64,000 bases of DNA from positions 79,099 to 143,098 of the forward strand of contig JBNLBS010000009.1 of NCBI GenBank assembly GCA_050303415.1. Direction: 5' to 3'. Source of the DNA: JBNLBS01 sp050303415 (GTDB lineage: Bacteria; Pseudomonadota; Gammaproteobacteria; Methylococcales; Methylomonadaceae). Within the stretch, counting starts at the first letter, position 1; each line of letters starts with the position of its first letter. This document shows positions 35,838 through 45,420 of this stretch, one piece after another. The translations under genes and the position numbers were made by a program. The notes under the pieces were generated by a model, which was not told the origin of the DNA, did not search any database, and saw nothing but the letters and a program-made list of their open reading frames with translations.

Positions 35838-36935
35838 TTATTTAAGTCGTGTATAACAACCGCCAGCAGCTGATTCTATGTAGCCCTGAAGTTCCAGTGT
35901 CAACAGTATTGATGAGATAATTTCTACCGATTGCCCGGAATTTTCAACTAAATTATCAATAGAAGTTGGATTATACATGACAAGATTCAATATTGTTTGT
36001 TGCTCCAGGTCAAGCGTTGTTTGTTTGGATTCGGTCTCAGTTATTTTATGTGCTTGATTATATTGTCCTAATTCTTCAAGAATATCTGTGCTGGTTTCAA
36101 CAAGTTTGGCACCTTGACGGATTAAAGCGTTGCATCCGCGAGCTAAAGGGTTGTGGATAGAACCTGGAATTGCAAAAACCTCCCGGTTTTGTTCCAGTGC
36201 CAATCGGGCCGTAATTAATGAGCCGCTCTGTTTGGCAGCCTCAACCACCAGTAATCCCATAGAAAGACCGCTGATAATACGGTTGCGCCGGGGAAAATGG
36301 TTGGCTTTGGCTTTGGTTCCGGGGGGGAATTCGGAAATGATAGCGCCATTTTCTATAATATCCAGTGCCAGTTGTTTGTGTCGGGCAGGGTAAATACGGT
36401 CCAGTCCTGTTCCGGCAACGGCAATAGTTAAGCCGTGTCCCTGCAGTGCACCTTGATGGCTGGCGGCATCAATTCCCAGCGCCAGGCCACTGGTGATGAT
36501 ATAACCATAGTGTGTTAGGTCTTTGGCAAAGCTGGCGGCGGTTTCCAGTCCCAGTTTTGATGGATTACGACTGCCGACAATTGCAATTTGAGGTAAAGAC
36601 AGAATTTCCGGATTACCTCGAACAAATAATACCGGAGGTGGTGAACTGATTTCCTTAAGCAGGGTCGGATAGTTGTTGTCAGTGAAACAGATGATATGGT
36701 TGTTTTCTTGCTCAAGCCAGGCCAGATCCTGCTCAATAGTGTACCAATCAGGTGCTTTAAGAGCATCAATAGAGGCATTGTTGAGTCCCAAATCAGTTAA
36801 TGCTGTTCGGGACTCGGAAAAAACCTGTTCTGGCTGGTAGTTGTCCAGCAGTTTTAAAAACGTACTGCAACCTATACCCGGTGTACGTAGTAGCGCCAGC
36901 CAATATTTTAGGTTTTGATCAGTTATGGTGTTCAG
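35838..36935 (-). CDS. dprA: DNA-processing protein DprA, probable CTG start
   Basis: DprA loads RecA on incoming single-stranded DNA during transformation. The Rossmann-like core is clear: IAIVGSRNPSKLGLETAASF, SGLALGIDAASHQGAL, VAGTGLDRIYPARH and FPRRNRIISGLSMGLLVVEA. A winged-helix-like C-terminus follows. The first ATG/GTG/TTG-type start is TTG at 36791, but the same frame upstream encodes LNTITDQNLKYWLALLRTPG and then IGCSTFLKLLDNYQPEQVFS, a typical DprA N-terminus. No ATG, GTG or TTG exists before it. The only near-standard codon is CTG at 36935, overlapping the stop of the preceding gene as CTGA. Full length would be 365 residues, as expected for the family. Confidence 0.88.
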   Translation of the reverse strand: MNTITDQNLKYWLALLRTPGIGCSTFLKLLDNYQPEQVFSESRTALTDLGLNNASIDALKAPDWYTIEQDLAWLEQENNHIICFTDNNYPTLLKEISSPPPVLFVRGNPEILSLPQIAIVGSRNPSKLGLETAASFAKDLTHYGYIITSGLALGIDAASHQGALQGHGLTIAVAGTGLDRIYPARHKQLALDIIENGAIISEFPPGTKAKANHFPRRNRIISGLSMGLLVVEAAKQSGSLITARLALEQNREVFAIPGSIHNPLARGCNALIRQGAKLVETSTDILEELGQYNQAHKITETESKQTTLDLEQQTILNLVMYNPTSIDNLVENSGQSVEIISSILLTLELQGYIESAAGGCYTRLK

Positions 36936-37951
36936 GGTGTTTGGACAATGTCTAAAACATGGATGGCTTGAGTTGCTTGCATTACTAATGCGTAACTGAC
37001 TCGTTCAAAGGGGCGGAAGACCATTAATACACCGGCCATTTCGTTGGGCAATCTAACCTGATCATTTTTGATTGGACTATATATATCGCGAGTCATTTTT
37101 CCTTGTCGATAAATATCCAGGACATGTCCGGTCTGTATCCCATCCTGGACACCTTTGTCGATGACAACAATATTATGCTGGCCGATTTGTGAAACCCCGT
37201 TAAGGACGCTGATAATATTTCCTTTAATCAGTTTCTCAGGTGCCCTGGGAATAAAATTTAACGTGACGTCGGTTTCAGGTGAAGCCATTAAGCGATCTCC
37301 CATGCGAATTTCACCGGAAGACTTGGAAATTATTAAGGTTGCCGGATCGCCATTTTGTAATAAAGTAGTGTCCGCAATATAGGAGGCTTCGAATCCCAGG
37401 ATTTCTTTGGAGTCAGGGCTGATATAAGGTTCACCTTGTCGGTAAACTGTGTAAAGCAGGCTTTTAGGAGCCTCAATTGAACGAACGTAAATACTGTCTC
37501 CGGCACCGGCAATAAGATGCTCACCGGCAAAATCAATCACATACGGTGCGTTATCCAGTTCGTTTTGTGTGACCACTTTGGGCGAACTTAAAAATGGTTG
37601 GATGTGATCAATCGGAATGGTTTTAATCGCGGCCTCAATATCGGTTTCGCGGATACGAGGGTGTAATTTTTCAGGGCCAAAGCTGAGGCGTGGTTTTCCA
37701 TTTACGATGGTAAGATAAATGACATCTCCTGGATAAATCAAATGCGGGTTTTTAATTTGGCTATTGTTTTCCCAAACTTTGGGCCAGTACCAGGGTTTAC
37801 TAAGAAATTTACCCGCAATATCCCATAAGGTATCACCTTTTACTACGGTATATTTGTCTGGGTGGGCTGGATTCAGCTTTATTTCGTCAGCATTACAGGT
37901 TGTAAAAAGTAGAAATGAAGCAATAATCCCTAAAATGGATCGAAAAACCAT
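36932..37951 (-). CDS. LysM-domain periplasmic protein
   Basis: 339 residues with a signal peptide (MVFRSILGIIASFLLFTTCN) and a LysM module at about residues 33-82 (KYTVVKGDTLWDIAGKFLSK through NPHLIYPGDVIYL). The module should bind peptidoglycan. The remaining ~250 residues form a conserved but unnamed region found in proteins at this locus. It sits between def (divergent) and dprA, the usual place for this LysM protein in gammaproteobacteria. Its stop codon overlaps the presumed dprA start. Confidence 0.9.
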   Translation of the reverse strand: MVFRSILGIIASFLLFTTCNADEIKLNPAHPDKYTVVKGDTLWDIAGKFLSKPWYWPKVWENNSQIKNPHLIYPGDVIYLTIVNGKPRLSFGPEKLHPRIRETDIEAAIKTIPIDHIQPFLSSPKVVTQNELDNAPYVIDFAGEHLIAGAGDSIYVRSIEAPKSLLYTVYRQGEPYISPDSKEILGFEASYIADTTLLQNGDPATLIISKSSGEIRMGDRLMASPETDVTLNFIPRAPEKLIKGNIISVLNGVSQIGQHNIVVIDKGVQDGIQTGHVLDIYRQGKMTRDIYSPIKNDQVRLPNEMAGVLMVFRPFERVSYALVMQATQAIHVLDIVQTP

Positions 37952-38046
37952 ATCGTATTCCTGTCGGTCTTTTTAGTTATCTGAATACAAAGTTTAGATG
38001 AATTCATATAGAATTCCAGTATTGAATTATTATAGTGGAGAGTTGC

Positions 38047-38559
38047 TTGAGTATTTTAAAAATTCTCGAATTTCCGGATGAACGGTTGCGCAAGAGGGCG
38101 GCGGTCGTTGAAACAGTTGATGATAGTATCAGACACTTGGTTGATGATATGCTTGAAACCATGTATGAATCGCATGGTGTCGGCCTGGCGGCAACGCAGG
38201 TGGATGTGCATCAGCGGGTGATCGTGATTGATGTTAGCGAAGAAAAAGATCAGCCCTTGGTGTTGATTAATCCGGAAATCATCGAAAAAGAAGGTGTCGA
38301 AACTTCCGAAGAAGGCTGTCTGTCAGTGCCGGGTTTCTTTGAGAAAGTGAAACGAGCTGAGCATGTTAAGGTTCGGGCTTTGGATCGAAACGGTAAAACT
38401 TTTGAGTTTGAAGCCGATGAGTTGCTGGCGATTTGTGTCCAGCATGAAATGGATCATTTGGAAGGCAAGCTGTTTGTTGATTACATATCTTCATTAAAGC
38501 GGCAGCGTATTAAGAAAAAACTGGAGAAAATTCATAGAATGGAACGCCAAACATTATGA
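38047..38559 (+). CDS. def: Peptide deformylase Def
   Basis: A metalloenzyme that removes the formyl group from nascent proteins. All three motifs are present: [18 protein letters not shown] and QHEMDHLEG (the HExDH-type metal site). I place the start at TTG 38047, giving [18 protein letters not shown], the common Def beginning; GGAG lies six bases upstream. A GTG at 38035 would add four residues and overlap that ribosome-binding site. It overlaps fmt by 4 bases (ATGA). Confidence 0.95.
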   Translation: MSILKILEFPDERLRKRAAVVETVDDSIRHLVDDMLETMYESHGVGLAATQVDVHQRVIVIDVSEEKDQPLVLINPEIIEKEGVETSEEGCLSVPGFFEKVKRAEHVKVRALDRNGKTFEFEADELLAICVQHEMDHLEGKLFVDYISSLKRQRIKKKLEKIHRMERQTL

Positions 38560-39491
38560 GAATTATTTTTGCCGGAACGCCGGATTTTGCTGTTCCCTGT
38601 CTGCAGGCACTGATTGATTCCGAGCATGAGGTTTGTGCAGTTTATACCCAGCCCGACCGTCCGGCAGGTAGGGGGCGCAAATTAACACCCAGCCCGGTTA
38701 AGGAACTGGCGTTAACGGCTGATATTCCGGTTTATCAGCCGGAAACGCTAAAACGTGCTGAAGATGTCGCCCAGTTGAAAGCATTTGAAGCCGATTTAAT
38801 GGTGGTTGTAGCTTTTGGCATGATTCTGTCTCAGGAAGTCTTGGATATACCAAAACTGGGCTGTATTAATGTACATGGGTCATTATTACCCCGGTGGCGC
38901 GGTGCAGCCCCTATTCAACGTGCATTGATTGCCGGCGATGATAAAACCGGGGTCACCATTATGCGTATGGTGAAAAAGCTGGATGCCGGTGATATGTTGC
39001 ATAAGGAAGAATATAGTATTGGCGATCTGGATACTGCCAGCGATTTACATGATAAATTGTCTGAACTGGGTGCTTTAGGCCTGACTAAGGTCTTGACACA
39101 GATTGAACAGGGTAAGGTTCAGGCAGAGCCTCAGGATGAATCCTTGGTAACCTATGCCGCAAAACTGGAAAAAAGCGAAGCGGTGCTGGATTGGACTGAA
39201 ACAGCTAGAACTTTGGCACTGAAGGTTCGAGGTTTTAATTCCTGGCCAGTGGCACAAACCCTGTACCAGGGCAAGGTGATGCGTATTTGGCAGGCACAGC
39301 CGGTTAATGACAAAGTTGAGGCAGAACCCGGAACGGTACGCTGTATTTTGGAAAATAAACATAAAGTCATGGATGTGGCGACTGGAGGTGGCTGGCTGAG
39401 ATTACTGGAAATTCAATTGCCTGGCGGAAAACGGTTGGACGTTCAAGCATTTTTGAATGCTCATGATGTTGATGCCTTAAAACTGGGTTGA
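38556..39491 (+). CDS. fmt: Methionyl-tRNA formyltransferase Fmt
   Basis: It formylates initiator Met-tRNA from N10-formyl-tetrahydrofolate. [50 protein letters not shown] and the [17 protein letters not shown] region are diagnostic. A C-terminal OB-fold-like domain follows. 311 residues is standard. Translationally coupled to def by ATGA and followed 4 bases later by rsmB. Confidence 0.96.
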   Translation: MRIIFAGTPDFAVPCLQALIDSEHEVCAVYTQPDRPAGRGRKLTPSPVKELALTADIPVYQPETLKRAEDVAQLKAFEADLMVVVAFGMILSQEVLDIPKLGCINVHGSLLPRWRGAAPIQRALIAGDDKTGVTIMRMVKKLDAGDMLHKEEYSIGDLDTASDLHDKLSELGALGLTKVLTQIEQGKVQAEPQDESLVTYAAKLEKSEAVLDWTETARTLALKVRGFNSWPVAQTLYQGKVMRIWQAQPVNDKVEAEPGTVRCILENKHKVMDVATGGGWLRLLEIQLPGGKRLDVQAFLNAHDVDALKLG

Positions 39492-39495
39492 TCGA

Positions 39496-40791
39496 GTGAA
39501 TTCACGATTAGTTGCAGCCCGTGTGTTAACCCGGGTATTAAAGCAGGGGCAATCGTTAACTGTGGCTCTGGATTCGGTTTTTAAAGAAACAGAGCCGGCC
39601 CAAGAACAGGCTTTTATTCAGGCTTTATGCTTTGGGGTTTGTCGATATTATTTTCAGCTGGATTTTATTGCCCGGCAATTATTGAATAAGCCGCTTAGAA
39701 ATAAAGACACAGAGATAAAAGCTTTGATCTTAATCGGCTTATATCAGCTTAAATATATGCGGGTAAAACCGCATGCTGCGGTATCTGAGACGGTGGCCGC
39801 GGCAGGTAAAAAAATCTGGGCTAAGTCATTATTAAATGCGGTGTTGCGAAAATATCAACGCGAGCAGACTGCGATAGATATTTTGGCTGAAAAAGATCAG
39901 ATGGCATCAACATCGCATCCGGATTGGTTGGTAAAACAGATCAAGGCCAGTTGGCCGGAGCAGGCCGAGCAGATTATTCAGGCCAATAATCAACAGCCGC
40001 CAATGGTTTTGCGGGTTAATCAAGCCCGGCTTGGTCGGGATGACTATATAAAACAACTGGCGGCAGCCGGTATTGAAGGGCTTGAATTACCGTTATGTCT
40101 ATCGGCAATTAAACTTAAGCAGGCAGTGACGGTTGATAAATTACCCGGCTTTGCCGACGGTTTGGTGTCAGTTCAGGATAGTGCGGCACAATTGGCAGCA
40201 GGATTGCTGTCACTAAAAACAGGGCAACGTGTCTTGGATATTTGCGCAGCGCCCGGAGGTAAAACTGCACATATTCTGGAACAGCCGGTCGAGTTGACAG
40301 AATTATGGGCAATCGATATCGATCAGCTGCGGCTGCAACGGGTGGAAGAAAACCTGAAGCGTTTAAAACTGCATGCCAAATTGCTAACGGCTGATGCGGC
40401 TAAACCTGAGTTGTGGTGGGATGGCCGTTTGTTTGATCGCATCCTGCTGGATGCGCCATGTTCCGCCTTGGGGGTGATTCGTCGTCATCCTGATATTAAG
40501 CTTTTGCGTCGGGAAGAGGATATCGCCGCTTTACAAGAGCTTCAGCAGGCTATTTTGAAGGCCTGTTGGCAAATGCTGGCGCCCGGCGGTTTATTGGTTT
40601 ATGCAACGTGTTCAATTTTAAAACAGGAGAATGAAAATCAAATCCTGCAATTCCTAACCGAACATGATGATGCCCAGGAACAGGAAATCGTCGCCGACTG
40701 GGGTATAAAAAGACCAGCCGGACGGCAGGTCTTGACCGGGGACCAGGCAATGGATGGATTTTATTATGCATGTGTTAAGAAAACAGCATAA
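39496..40791 (+). CDS. rsmB: 16S rRNA m5C967 methyltransferase RsmB (Sun)
   Basis: An N-terminal NusB-like RNA-binding domain (through about residue 135) is followed by a SAM-dependent methyltransferase. The SAM site is VLDICAAPGGKTAHIL, and the two catalytic cysteines are in LLDAPCSALGVIRRHPDI and LVYATCSILKQENENQI. The start is GTG. Its end overlaps the DUF4390 gene by 26 bases. The def-fmt-rsmB order is conserved in gammaproteobacteria. Confidence 0.96.
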   Translation: MNSRLVAARVLTRVLKQGQSLTVALDSVFKETEPAQEQAFIQALCFGVCRYYFQLDFIARQLLNKPLRNKDTEIKALILIGLYQLKYMRVKPHAAVSETVAAAGKKIWAKSLLNAVLRKYQREQTAIDILAEKDQMASTSHPDWLVKQIKASWPEQAEQIIQANNQQPPMVLRVNQARLGRDDYIKQLAAAGIEGLELPLCLSAIKLKQAVTVDKLPGFADGLVSVQDSAAQLAAGLLSLKTGQRVLDICAAPGGKTAHILEQPVELTELWAIDIDQLRLQRVEENLKRLKLHAKLLTADAAKPELWWDGRLFDRILLDAPCSALGVIRRHPDIKLLRREEDIAALQELQQAILKACWQMLAPGGLLVYATCSILKQENENQILQFLTEHDDAQEQEIVADWGIKRPAGRQVLTGDQAMDGFYYACVKKTA

Positions 40792-41350
40792 TTGTATCGG
40801 GTTTCTTTTGATTATTACTTTTATGATAGGCATGTTGCCGATAGCGGGTTATGCGAATGATTTTGCGGTCAAAATTCGTCATGCACAAATCAGTATGTCT
40901 GCTGATCAATATGCACTTAATGCAGGCTTTGATTTTCATTTAAGTCCCAAAGCCAAAAAAGCATTGCAAAACGGTATCCCCTTATATTGGAACTTGCGGG
41001 TGAGGCTTGTTCGGCAGCGTCATTTCTGGTGGGATAAAACACTGGCGAAAGTGAATTTTAGCTATCGAATTCAATATCATGCCTTGTTGAATCGCTATCG
41101 GGTGCAAAATATCAGTACCGGTGAAATTTATAATTTTTCTTCTTTAGCGGCGGCATTGGATGTTATTGCCAATGTAGAAAAATTATTGTTAATCGATCAA
41201 AAAGCAATTGAACCGGGCAAGCAGTATGGAGTTAAATTAAAACTGAATTTTGTTCGGGAAAAACTACCCTTACCTTTGCGCCCGTCCTCTTATCTTGATT
41301 CACAATGGTATTTATCCAGCGACTGGTTCATATGTCCTCTGCAAAAATAA
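40766..41350 (+). CDS. DUF4390 family exported protein
   Basis: About 194 residues with an N-terminal export signal (FLLIITFMIGMLPIAGYA) and a beta-rich mature part (YALNAGFDFHLSPKAKKALQ, PLYWNLRVRLVRQ, YHALLNRYRVQNISTGEIYN). The DUF4390 family has no known function but is regularly encoded between rsmB and ntrY. The start is uncertain: ATG 40754, ATG 40766 and GTG 40772 are all in frame inside rsmB. I choose 40766 because it places the signal peptide near the N-terminus. Its last 19 bases overlap ntrY, so translation of the run is coupled. Confidence 0.82.
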   Translation: MHVLRKQHNCIGFLLIITFMIGMLPIAGYANDFAVKIRHAQISMSADQYALNAGFDFHLSPKAKKALQNGIPLYWNLRVRLVRQRHFWWDKTLAKVNFSYRIQYHALLNRYRVQNISTGEIYNFSSLAAALDVIANVEKLLLIDQKAIEPGKQYGVKLKLNFVREKLPLPLRPSSYLDSQWYLSSDWFICPLQK

Positions 41351-43473
41351 AACCTTCAGCCGGCTTGTATGTCGTCGCTTTATTTGGTCTGATCCTGCTG
41401 TCATTGCAGTTAATGAGTTCGGCGACTCAGGAGTCATCTGAATTAAGCGAGATGTATTCCTGGTTGCTGCTGATTAATGCCTTGGGTTCAGTGGTTTTAT
41501 TAGGGTTAATCGGCGCCAATATTTATTCCCTGATTCGTCAGTTAAAAAAACGCGAAGCCGGTTCACGCTTAACCACGCGTATGGTGTCTTTGTTTGCCTT
41601 ATTGGCCATGGCTCCAGCGGCGATTGTATTTTATTTTTCCATGCAGTTTCTGCATCAAAGCATTGACAGCTGGTTTAATGTTGAAATGGACAGGGCTATG
41701 GAAGATGCGTTGGAATTGAGCCAGGCATCTTTAGGGCAGCAGATGCGCTGGTATCTTAGACAAACCCAGCAATTAACCGAAAAGTTGGCAGACAAGTCGG
41801 AAAGCCAGGTTGTGCTGGAGCTGGAGGGTATCAGGGAGACTGTGGCAGCGTCGGAAATGACCGTGTTTTCCAAGCAAGGCCATATTATCGCTTCCAGCAG
41901 TATTAATCCCAGTGAGATTCTGCCTGATCTGCCCAATCAATATATCTGGTTGCAGTTAAAACAAAATGCCGATCATGTGGCTTTGGAACCCATCCAGGAT
42001 GGGCAGTTGCTGATCCGGGTGGTGGTTCGGCTGAATGAGGATGGACAGCAATATTTGCAAGCATTGTATCCGGTACCGCTAAGGATTGCCGATTTGGCCG
42101 ATTCGGTCGAATTTGCCTTTGTCCGCTACCAGGAAATGAATTTTCTGCGTGACTCGCTGCAAATAAGTTTTTCACTGGTACTGTCGCTGGTTTTGTTAAT
42201 GAGTCTACTGGCGGCAATCTGGGTTGCCTTCATTAGTATTCGTAACATGATTGCACCGGTTAAAGAGCTGGTGAAAGGTACTCAGGCTGTCGCTGCCGGT
42301 GATTATGAGCAGCAACTGCCGGTGATGGCGCAGGATGATCTGGGGTTTCTGGTGGAGTCCTTTAATGAAATGATGCAGCGTATTGCTATTGCCAGAGATG
42401 AAATTAGAATGGCCGGATTGGAGGTGGAAAATCAACGGGCATACCTGGAAACGATTTTGTCCAACCTGACTGCCGGGGTTATCAGTTTTGATGCCGACTA
42501 TAAAATTCGAACAGCAAATCAGGCGGCCTATCGTATTTTTCATATTCAGGTCAGTCGTTTTGTCGATAAAACATTGCCCCGGCTGGCTGAAGAAAATGCG
42601 GCTCTGGCTGAACCGTTAACCGCCATACAGAAACTGGTTGAGCAGGCGGAAGATATCTGGCAGCAGAGGATCGCATTTTTGGGTACAAACGGCCGACAGG
42701 AGTTGTTGTGTCGAGGAACAAACTTGTTTTCAAAAGAAGGTAAACGTGTCGGCGCCATTGTTGTATTCGATGATGTTACCGACTTGATTCAGGCACAAAA
42801 AAATGCCGCCTGGGGTGAAGTGGCGCGTCGGTTGGCGCATGAAATTAAAAACCCGCTGACGCCCATTCAATTGTCGGCAGAAAGACTGCAGCATAAATTA
42901 GCCGCTGAGCTGGAACCAAAATCAGCCGAGATTTTGCAGCGTTCAACCAAAACCATTGTGCAGCAGGTGGAAGCAATGAAGCATATGGTGGATGATTTTT
43001 CCCGTTATGCCAAACCGGCCAAAAAACAAACTGAAGAACTGGATTTACAGGAATTGGTTCAGGAGGTGCTGGCGCTTTATACCCTGCAGTCCGGAATCAG
43101 ATTCAAAGTAAATTGTGATACAGTGGGCTTAAAGATTAATGCCGACCCTGTAAGTATCCGTCAGGTAGTGCATAATATTATAAAAAATGCTATTGAGGCT
43201 ACTGATAATCAGGGCTGTGTGGAGATTTTTCTACATAGGCGGGAAAAGAATAATGCCCATTTTATTGAATTGGCTTTTTATGATGATGGTCCTGGTATTT
43301 CTGAGCAACAATTAGACACTATTTTTGAACCTTATGTAACCAGCAAAGATAAAGGTACCGGATTGGGTCTGGCTATTGTGAAAAAGATTGTTGAGGAACA
43401 TGGTGGTGTTATCTGGGTTGATACAAAATATAAGCCGGGTGCCGGTTTTATTATTCAGTTGCCAGCGCTTTAA
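41332..43473 (+). CDS. ntrY: NtrY-like membrane sensor histidine kinase
   Basis: About 713 residues. Three or four N-terminal membrane helices, a periplasmic region, a HAMP domain (IRNMIAPVKELVKGTQAVAA), a PAS domain, then the kinase. The phosphoacceptor His is in ARRLAHEIKNPLTPIQLSAE. The ATP-binding domain has HNIIKNAIEAT, DDGPGI and GTGLGLAIVKKI. NtrY kinases pair with NtrX and have been linked to nitrogen metabolism, redox and envelope control in different bacteria. The ATG 41332 is preferred to 41305, which lies deeper in the DUF4390 gene. ntrX follows 21 bases later. Confidence 0.93.
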   Translation: MSSAKIKPSAGLYVVALFGLILLSLQLMSSATQESSELSEMYSWLLLINALGSVVLLGLIGANIYSLIRQLKKREAGSRLTTRMVSLFALLAMAPAAIVFYFSMQFLHQSIDSWFNVEMDRAMEDALELSQASLGQQMRWYLRQTQQLTEKLADKSESQVVLELEGIRETVAASEMTVFSKQGHIIASSSINPSEILPDLPNQYIWLQLKQNADHVALEPIQDGQLLIRVVVRLNEDGQQYLQALYPVPLRIADLADSVEFAFVRYQEMNFLRDSLQISFSLVLSLVLLMSLLAAIWVAFISIRNMIAPVKELVKGTQAVAAGDYEQQLPVMAQDDLGFLVESFNEMMQRIAIARDEIRMAGLEVENQRAYLETILSNLTAGVISFDADYKIRTANQAAYRIFHIQVSRFVDKTLPRLAEENAALAEPLTAIQKLVEQAEDIWQQRIAFLGTNGRQELLCRGTNLFSKEGKRVGAIVVFDDVTDLIQAQKNAAWGEVARRLAHEIKNPLTPIQLSAERLQHKLAAELEPKSAEILQRSTKTIVQQVEAMKHMVDDFSRYAKPAKKQTEELDLQELVQEVLALYTLQSGIRFKVNCDTVGLKINADPVSIRQVVHNIIKNAIEATDNQGCVEIFLHRREKNNAHFIELAFYDDGPGISEQQLDTIFEPYVTSKDKGTGLGLAIVKKIVEEHGGVIWVDTKYKPGAGFIIQLPAL

Positions 43474-43494
43474 CTTTAAATTCTACAAATAACA

Positions 43495-44856
43495 ATGAAT
43501 AAACAAAAACCTCATGTTTTAGTGGTAGATGATGAACCGGATATTTGCCGTCTGGTGTCAGAAATTTTGGAAGACGAGGGTTATCAGGTCAGTGCAGCTG
43601 AAAATGCAACCCAAGCCAGAGAATTAAAAAAAACACATAAGCCTGATTTGATTTTGCTGGATATCTGGATGCCGGATACCGATGGTATTACCCTGTTAAA
43701 AGAATGGGAAGCGGCAGAAGAACCGTTATGTCCAGTTATTATGATGTCAGGACACGGGTCGGTCGAAACTGCCGTGGAAGCAACCCGGTTAGGGGCTTAT
43801 GACTTTCTGGAAAAGCCATTATCTATGGCTAAATTGCTGTTGATTGTTGACAGAGCATTAGAGGCAAGTATCTTAAAACAGGAAAATGTCATTCAAAAAC
43901 AGCAGTTACAATTGGATATAGAACCGGTTGGCAAAAGCGCCTCGGTTGCCAGAATAAAGGATCAGATTAAGCGTTTGGCTCAGCATGATACAAGGGTTCT
44001 GCTGGTTGGCGAGGCCGGAGTTGGAAAAGAGCTTTATGCCCGATATTTACATAATAACAGTGCACGTAGAGATGGCCCGTTTGTTGATGTAGCCGTTGCC
44101 AGTATTGCCAAAGAAAATTCAGATGTAGAGTTTTTTGGCAAGGAAGAAGCGGGAAAAATATATCCGGGCTTACTGGAACAGGCGCATGGCGGAACCTTGT
44201 TTTTGGGTGAAGTAACCAGCCTGGATGAACAGTCTCAAACACGTTTGCTGGGTGTCTTGGAATCCAGTTCCTTCCTGCGCGTGTCTGGTACAGAGCCGGT
44301 TCGGGTTGATGTCAGGGTTATCGTTTCATCGCGTGATGATTTGGAAGAGGCGGTAAAAGCCGGACGGTTTCGTCAGGACCTTTACTATTTGTTAAATGAA
44401 GTTAGGCTGGATATACAACCCATTCGAGAACACAGTGAAGATGTACCGGCATTACTGGCTTATTACATAGATTTTTTTGTCAGACAGGAAAAGCTGGGAT
44501 TTAGAAAGTTTTCCATGGCCGCTCAAAATTTCTTAAGAAACTATGCCTGGCCTGGCAATGTCAGGGAATTAAAAAACCTAGTGCAGCGTTTGATGATTTT
44601 AGGGGCGGGTGAGGAAATAGAGCTGGATGAAGTAAAAACTGCATTAGGAGCCGATGTCGTACAGGTTGGCAGTCAGTTGTCCGTGCCGGAATTTTTTAAT
44701 CTGCCGTTAAAAGAAGCACGCGAACATTTTGAAAAAGCCTATCTGGAATACCATTTTGAACAGAATAATGGCAGTGTAGCAAAGCTTGCTGCGGCCGTGG
44801 GGATGGAGCGCACCCATTTATATAGAAAATTACACGCGCTTAATATCAAATTATAG
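43495..44856 (+). CDS. ntrX: NtrX-like response regulator with degenerate sigma-54 AAA+ domain
   Basis: 453 residues: a receiver with phosphoacceptor Asp56 (LILLDIWMPDTDG), an AAA+ domain and a Fis-type DNA-binding end (NGSVAKLAAAVGMERTHLYR). Walker A is present (GEAGVGKE). Walker B reads GGTLFLGEVTSL, with Gly in place of the catalytic-site Asp. The region where ELFGHEKGAFTGA should be reads EFFGKEEAGKIYPG, so the sigma-54-contact loop is missing. By comparison with the intact NtrC in this window it should not activate sigma-54 promoters and more likely acts as an ordinary DNA-binding activator or repressor. It is the partner of ntrY. Confidence 0.93.
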   Translation: MNKQKPHVLVVDDEPDICRLVSEILEDEGYQVSAAENATQARELKKTHKPDLILLDIWMPDTDGITLLKEWEAAEEPLCPVIMMSGHGSVETAVEATRLGAYDFLEKPLSMAKLLLIVDRALEASILKQENVIQKQQLQLDIEPVGKSASVARIKDQIKRLAQHDTRVLLVGEAGVGKELYARYLHNNSARRDGPFVDVAVASIAKENSDVEFFGKEEAGKIYPGLLEQAHGGTLFLGEVTSLDEQSQTRLLGVLESSSFLRVSGTEPVRVDVRVIVSSRDDLEEAVKAGRFRQDLYYLLNEVRLDIQPIREHSEDVPALLAYYIDFFVRQEKLGFRKFSMAAQNFLRNYAWPGNVRELKNLVQRLMILGAGEEIELDEVKTALGADVVQVGSQLSVPEFFNLPLKEAREHFEKAYLEYHFEQNNGSVAKLAAAVGMERTHLYRKLHALNIKL

Positions 44857-44906
44857 GGTATAGTAGCGGGCTAATTCATGAATTCTAAATTTGAGTTCAA
44901 ATAAAC

Positions 44907-44935
44907 TTGAAATCAAACTGGAATTTTAGTAAAAT
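44907..44935 (+). promoter_or_regulatory. Sigma-70-type promoter of rplM-rpsI
   Basis: TTGAAA (44907-44912) and TAAAAT (44930-44935) are separated by 17 bases. The start should fall near 44942, leaving about 37 bases to the rplM ATG. Confidence 0.7.
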
Positions 44936-44978
44936 TCTCGATCTTTTATTGAGCCTTTAACAGAAAGACCAAATAACG

Positions 44979-45407
44979 ATGAAAACATTTAGTGCAAAGC
45001 CAGCAGAAGTTAAGCGCGATTGGTACGTGATAGATGCAGAGGGTAAGACTCTTGGTCGTCTTGCCAGCGAAGTAGCCCTTCGTCTGCGTGGTAAACACAA
45101 ACCAGAATATACACCGCATGTAGATACCGGTGACTACATTATTGTAGTTAATGCGGAAAAAATTGCTGTTACCGGCAATAAAGAAAAAGACAAGATGTAT
45201 TATCGCCATACAGGTTATGTCGGTAATTTAAAATCTGTTAATCTGGGTAAGTTAAGACAAACTTTCCCTGACCGTATTATCACAACAGCGGTCAAAGGAA
45301 TGTTACCTAAGAATCCATTGGGTCGTGCAATGTTCAAGAAATTGAAAGTATATGCAGGTCCTGAACACAATCATCAGGCTCAACAGCCAAAAGTTTTAGA
45401 AATATAA
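44979..45407 (+). CDS. rplM: 50S ribosomal protein L13
   Basis: 142 residues, the exact usual length. [40 protein letters not shown] and [18 protein letters not shown] are diagnostic. It heads the rplM-rpsI operon, with a good promoter directly upstream and rpsI 13 bases downstream. Confidence 0.99.
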   Translation: MKTFSAKPAEVKRDWYVIDAEGKTLGRLASEVALRLRGKHKPEYTPHVDTGDYIIVVNAEKIAVTGNKEKDKMYYRHTGYVGNLKSVNLGKLRQTFPDRIITTAVKGMLPKNPLGRAMFKKLKVYAGPEHNHQAQQPKVLEI

Positions 45408-45420
45408 TCAGGATAGACCT

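Noticed and set aside
36515..36791. dprA starting at TTG 36791 as a 317-residue protein
   Set aside because: The same frame upstream encodes a typical DprA N-terminus, so the shorter form would lose conserved sequence.
40754..40766. DUF4390 start at ATG 40754
   Set aside because: Possible, but the later ATG 40766 gives a more usual signal peptide; evidence is weak either way.
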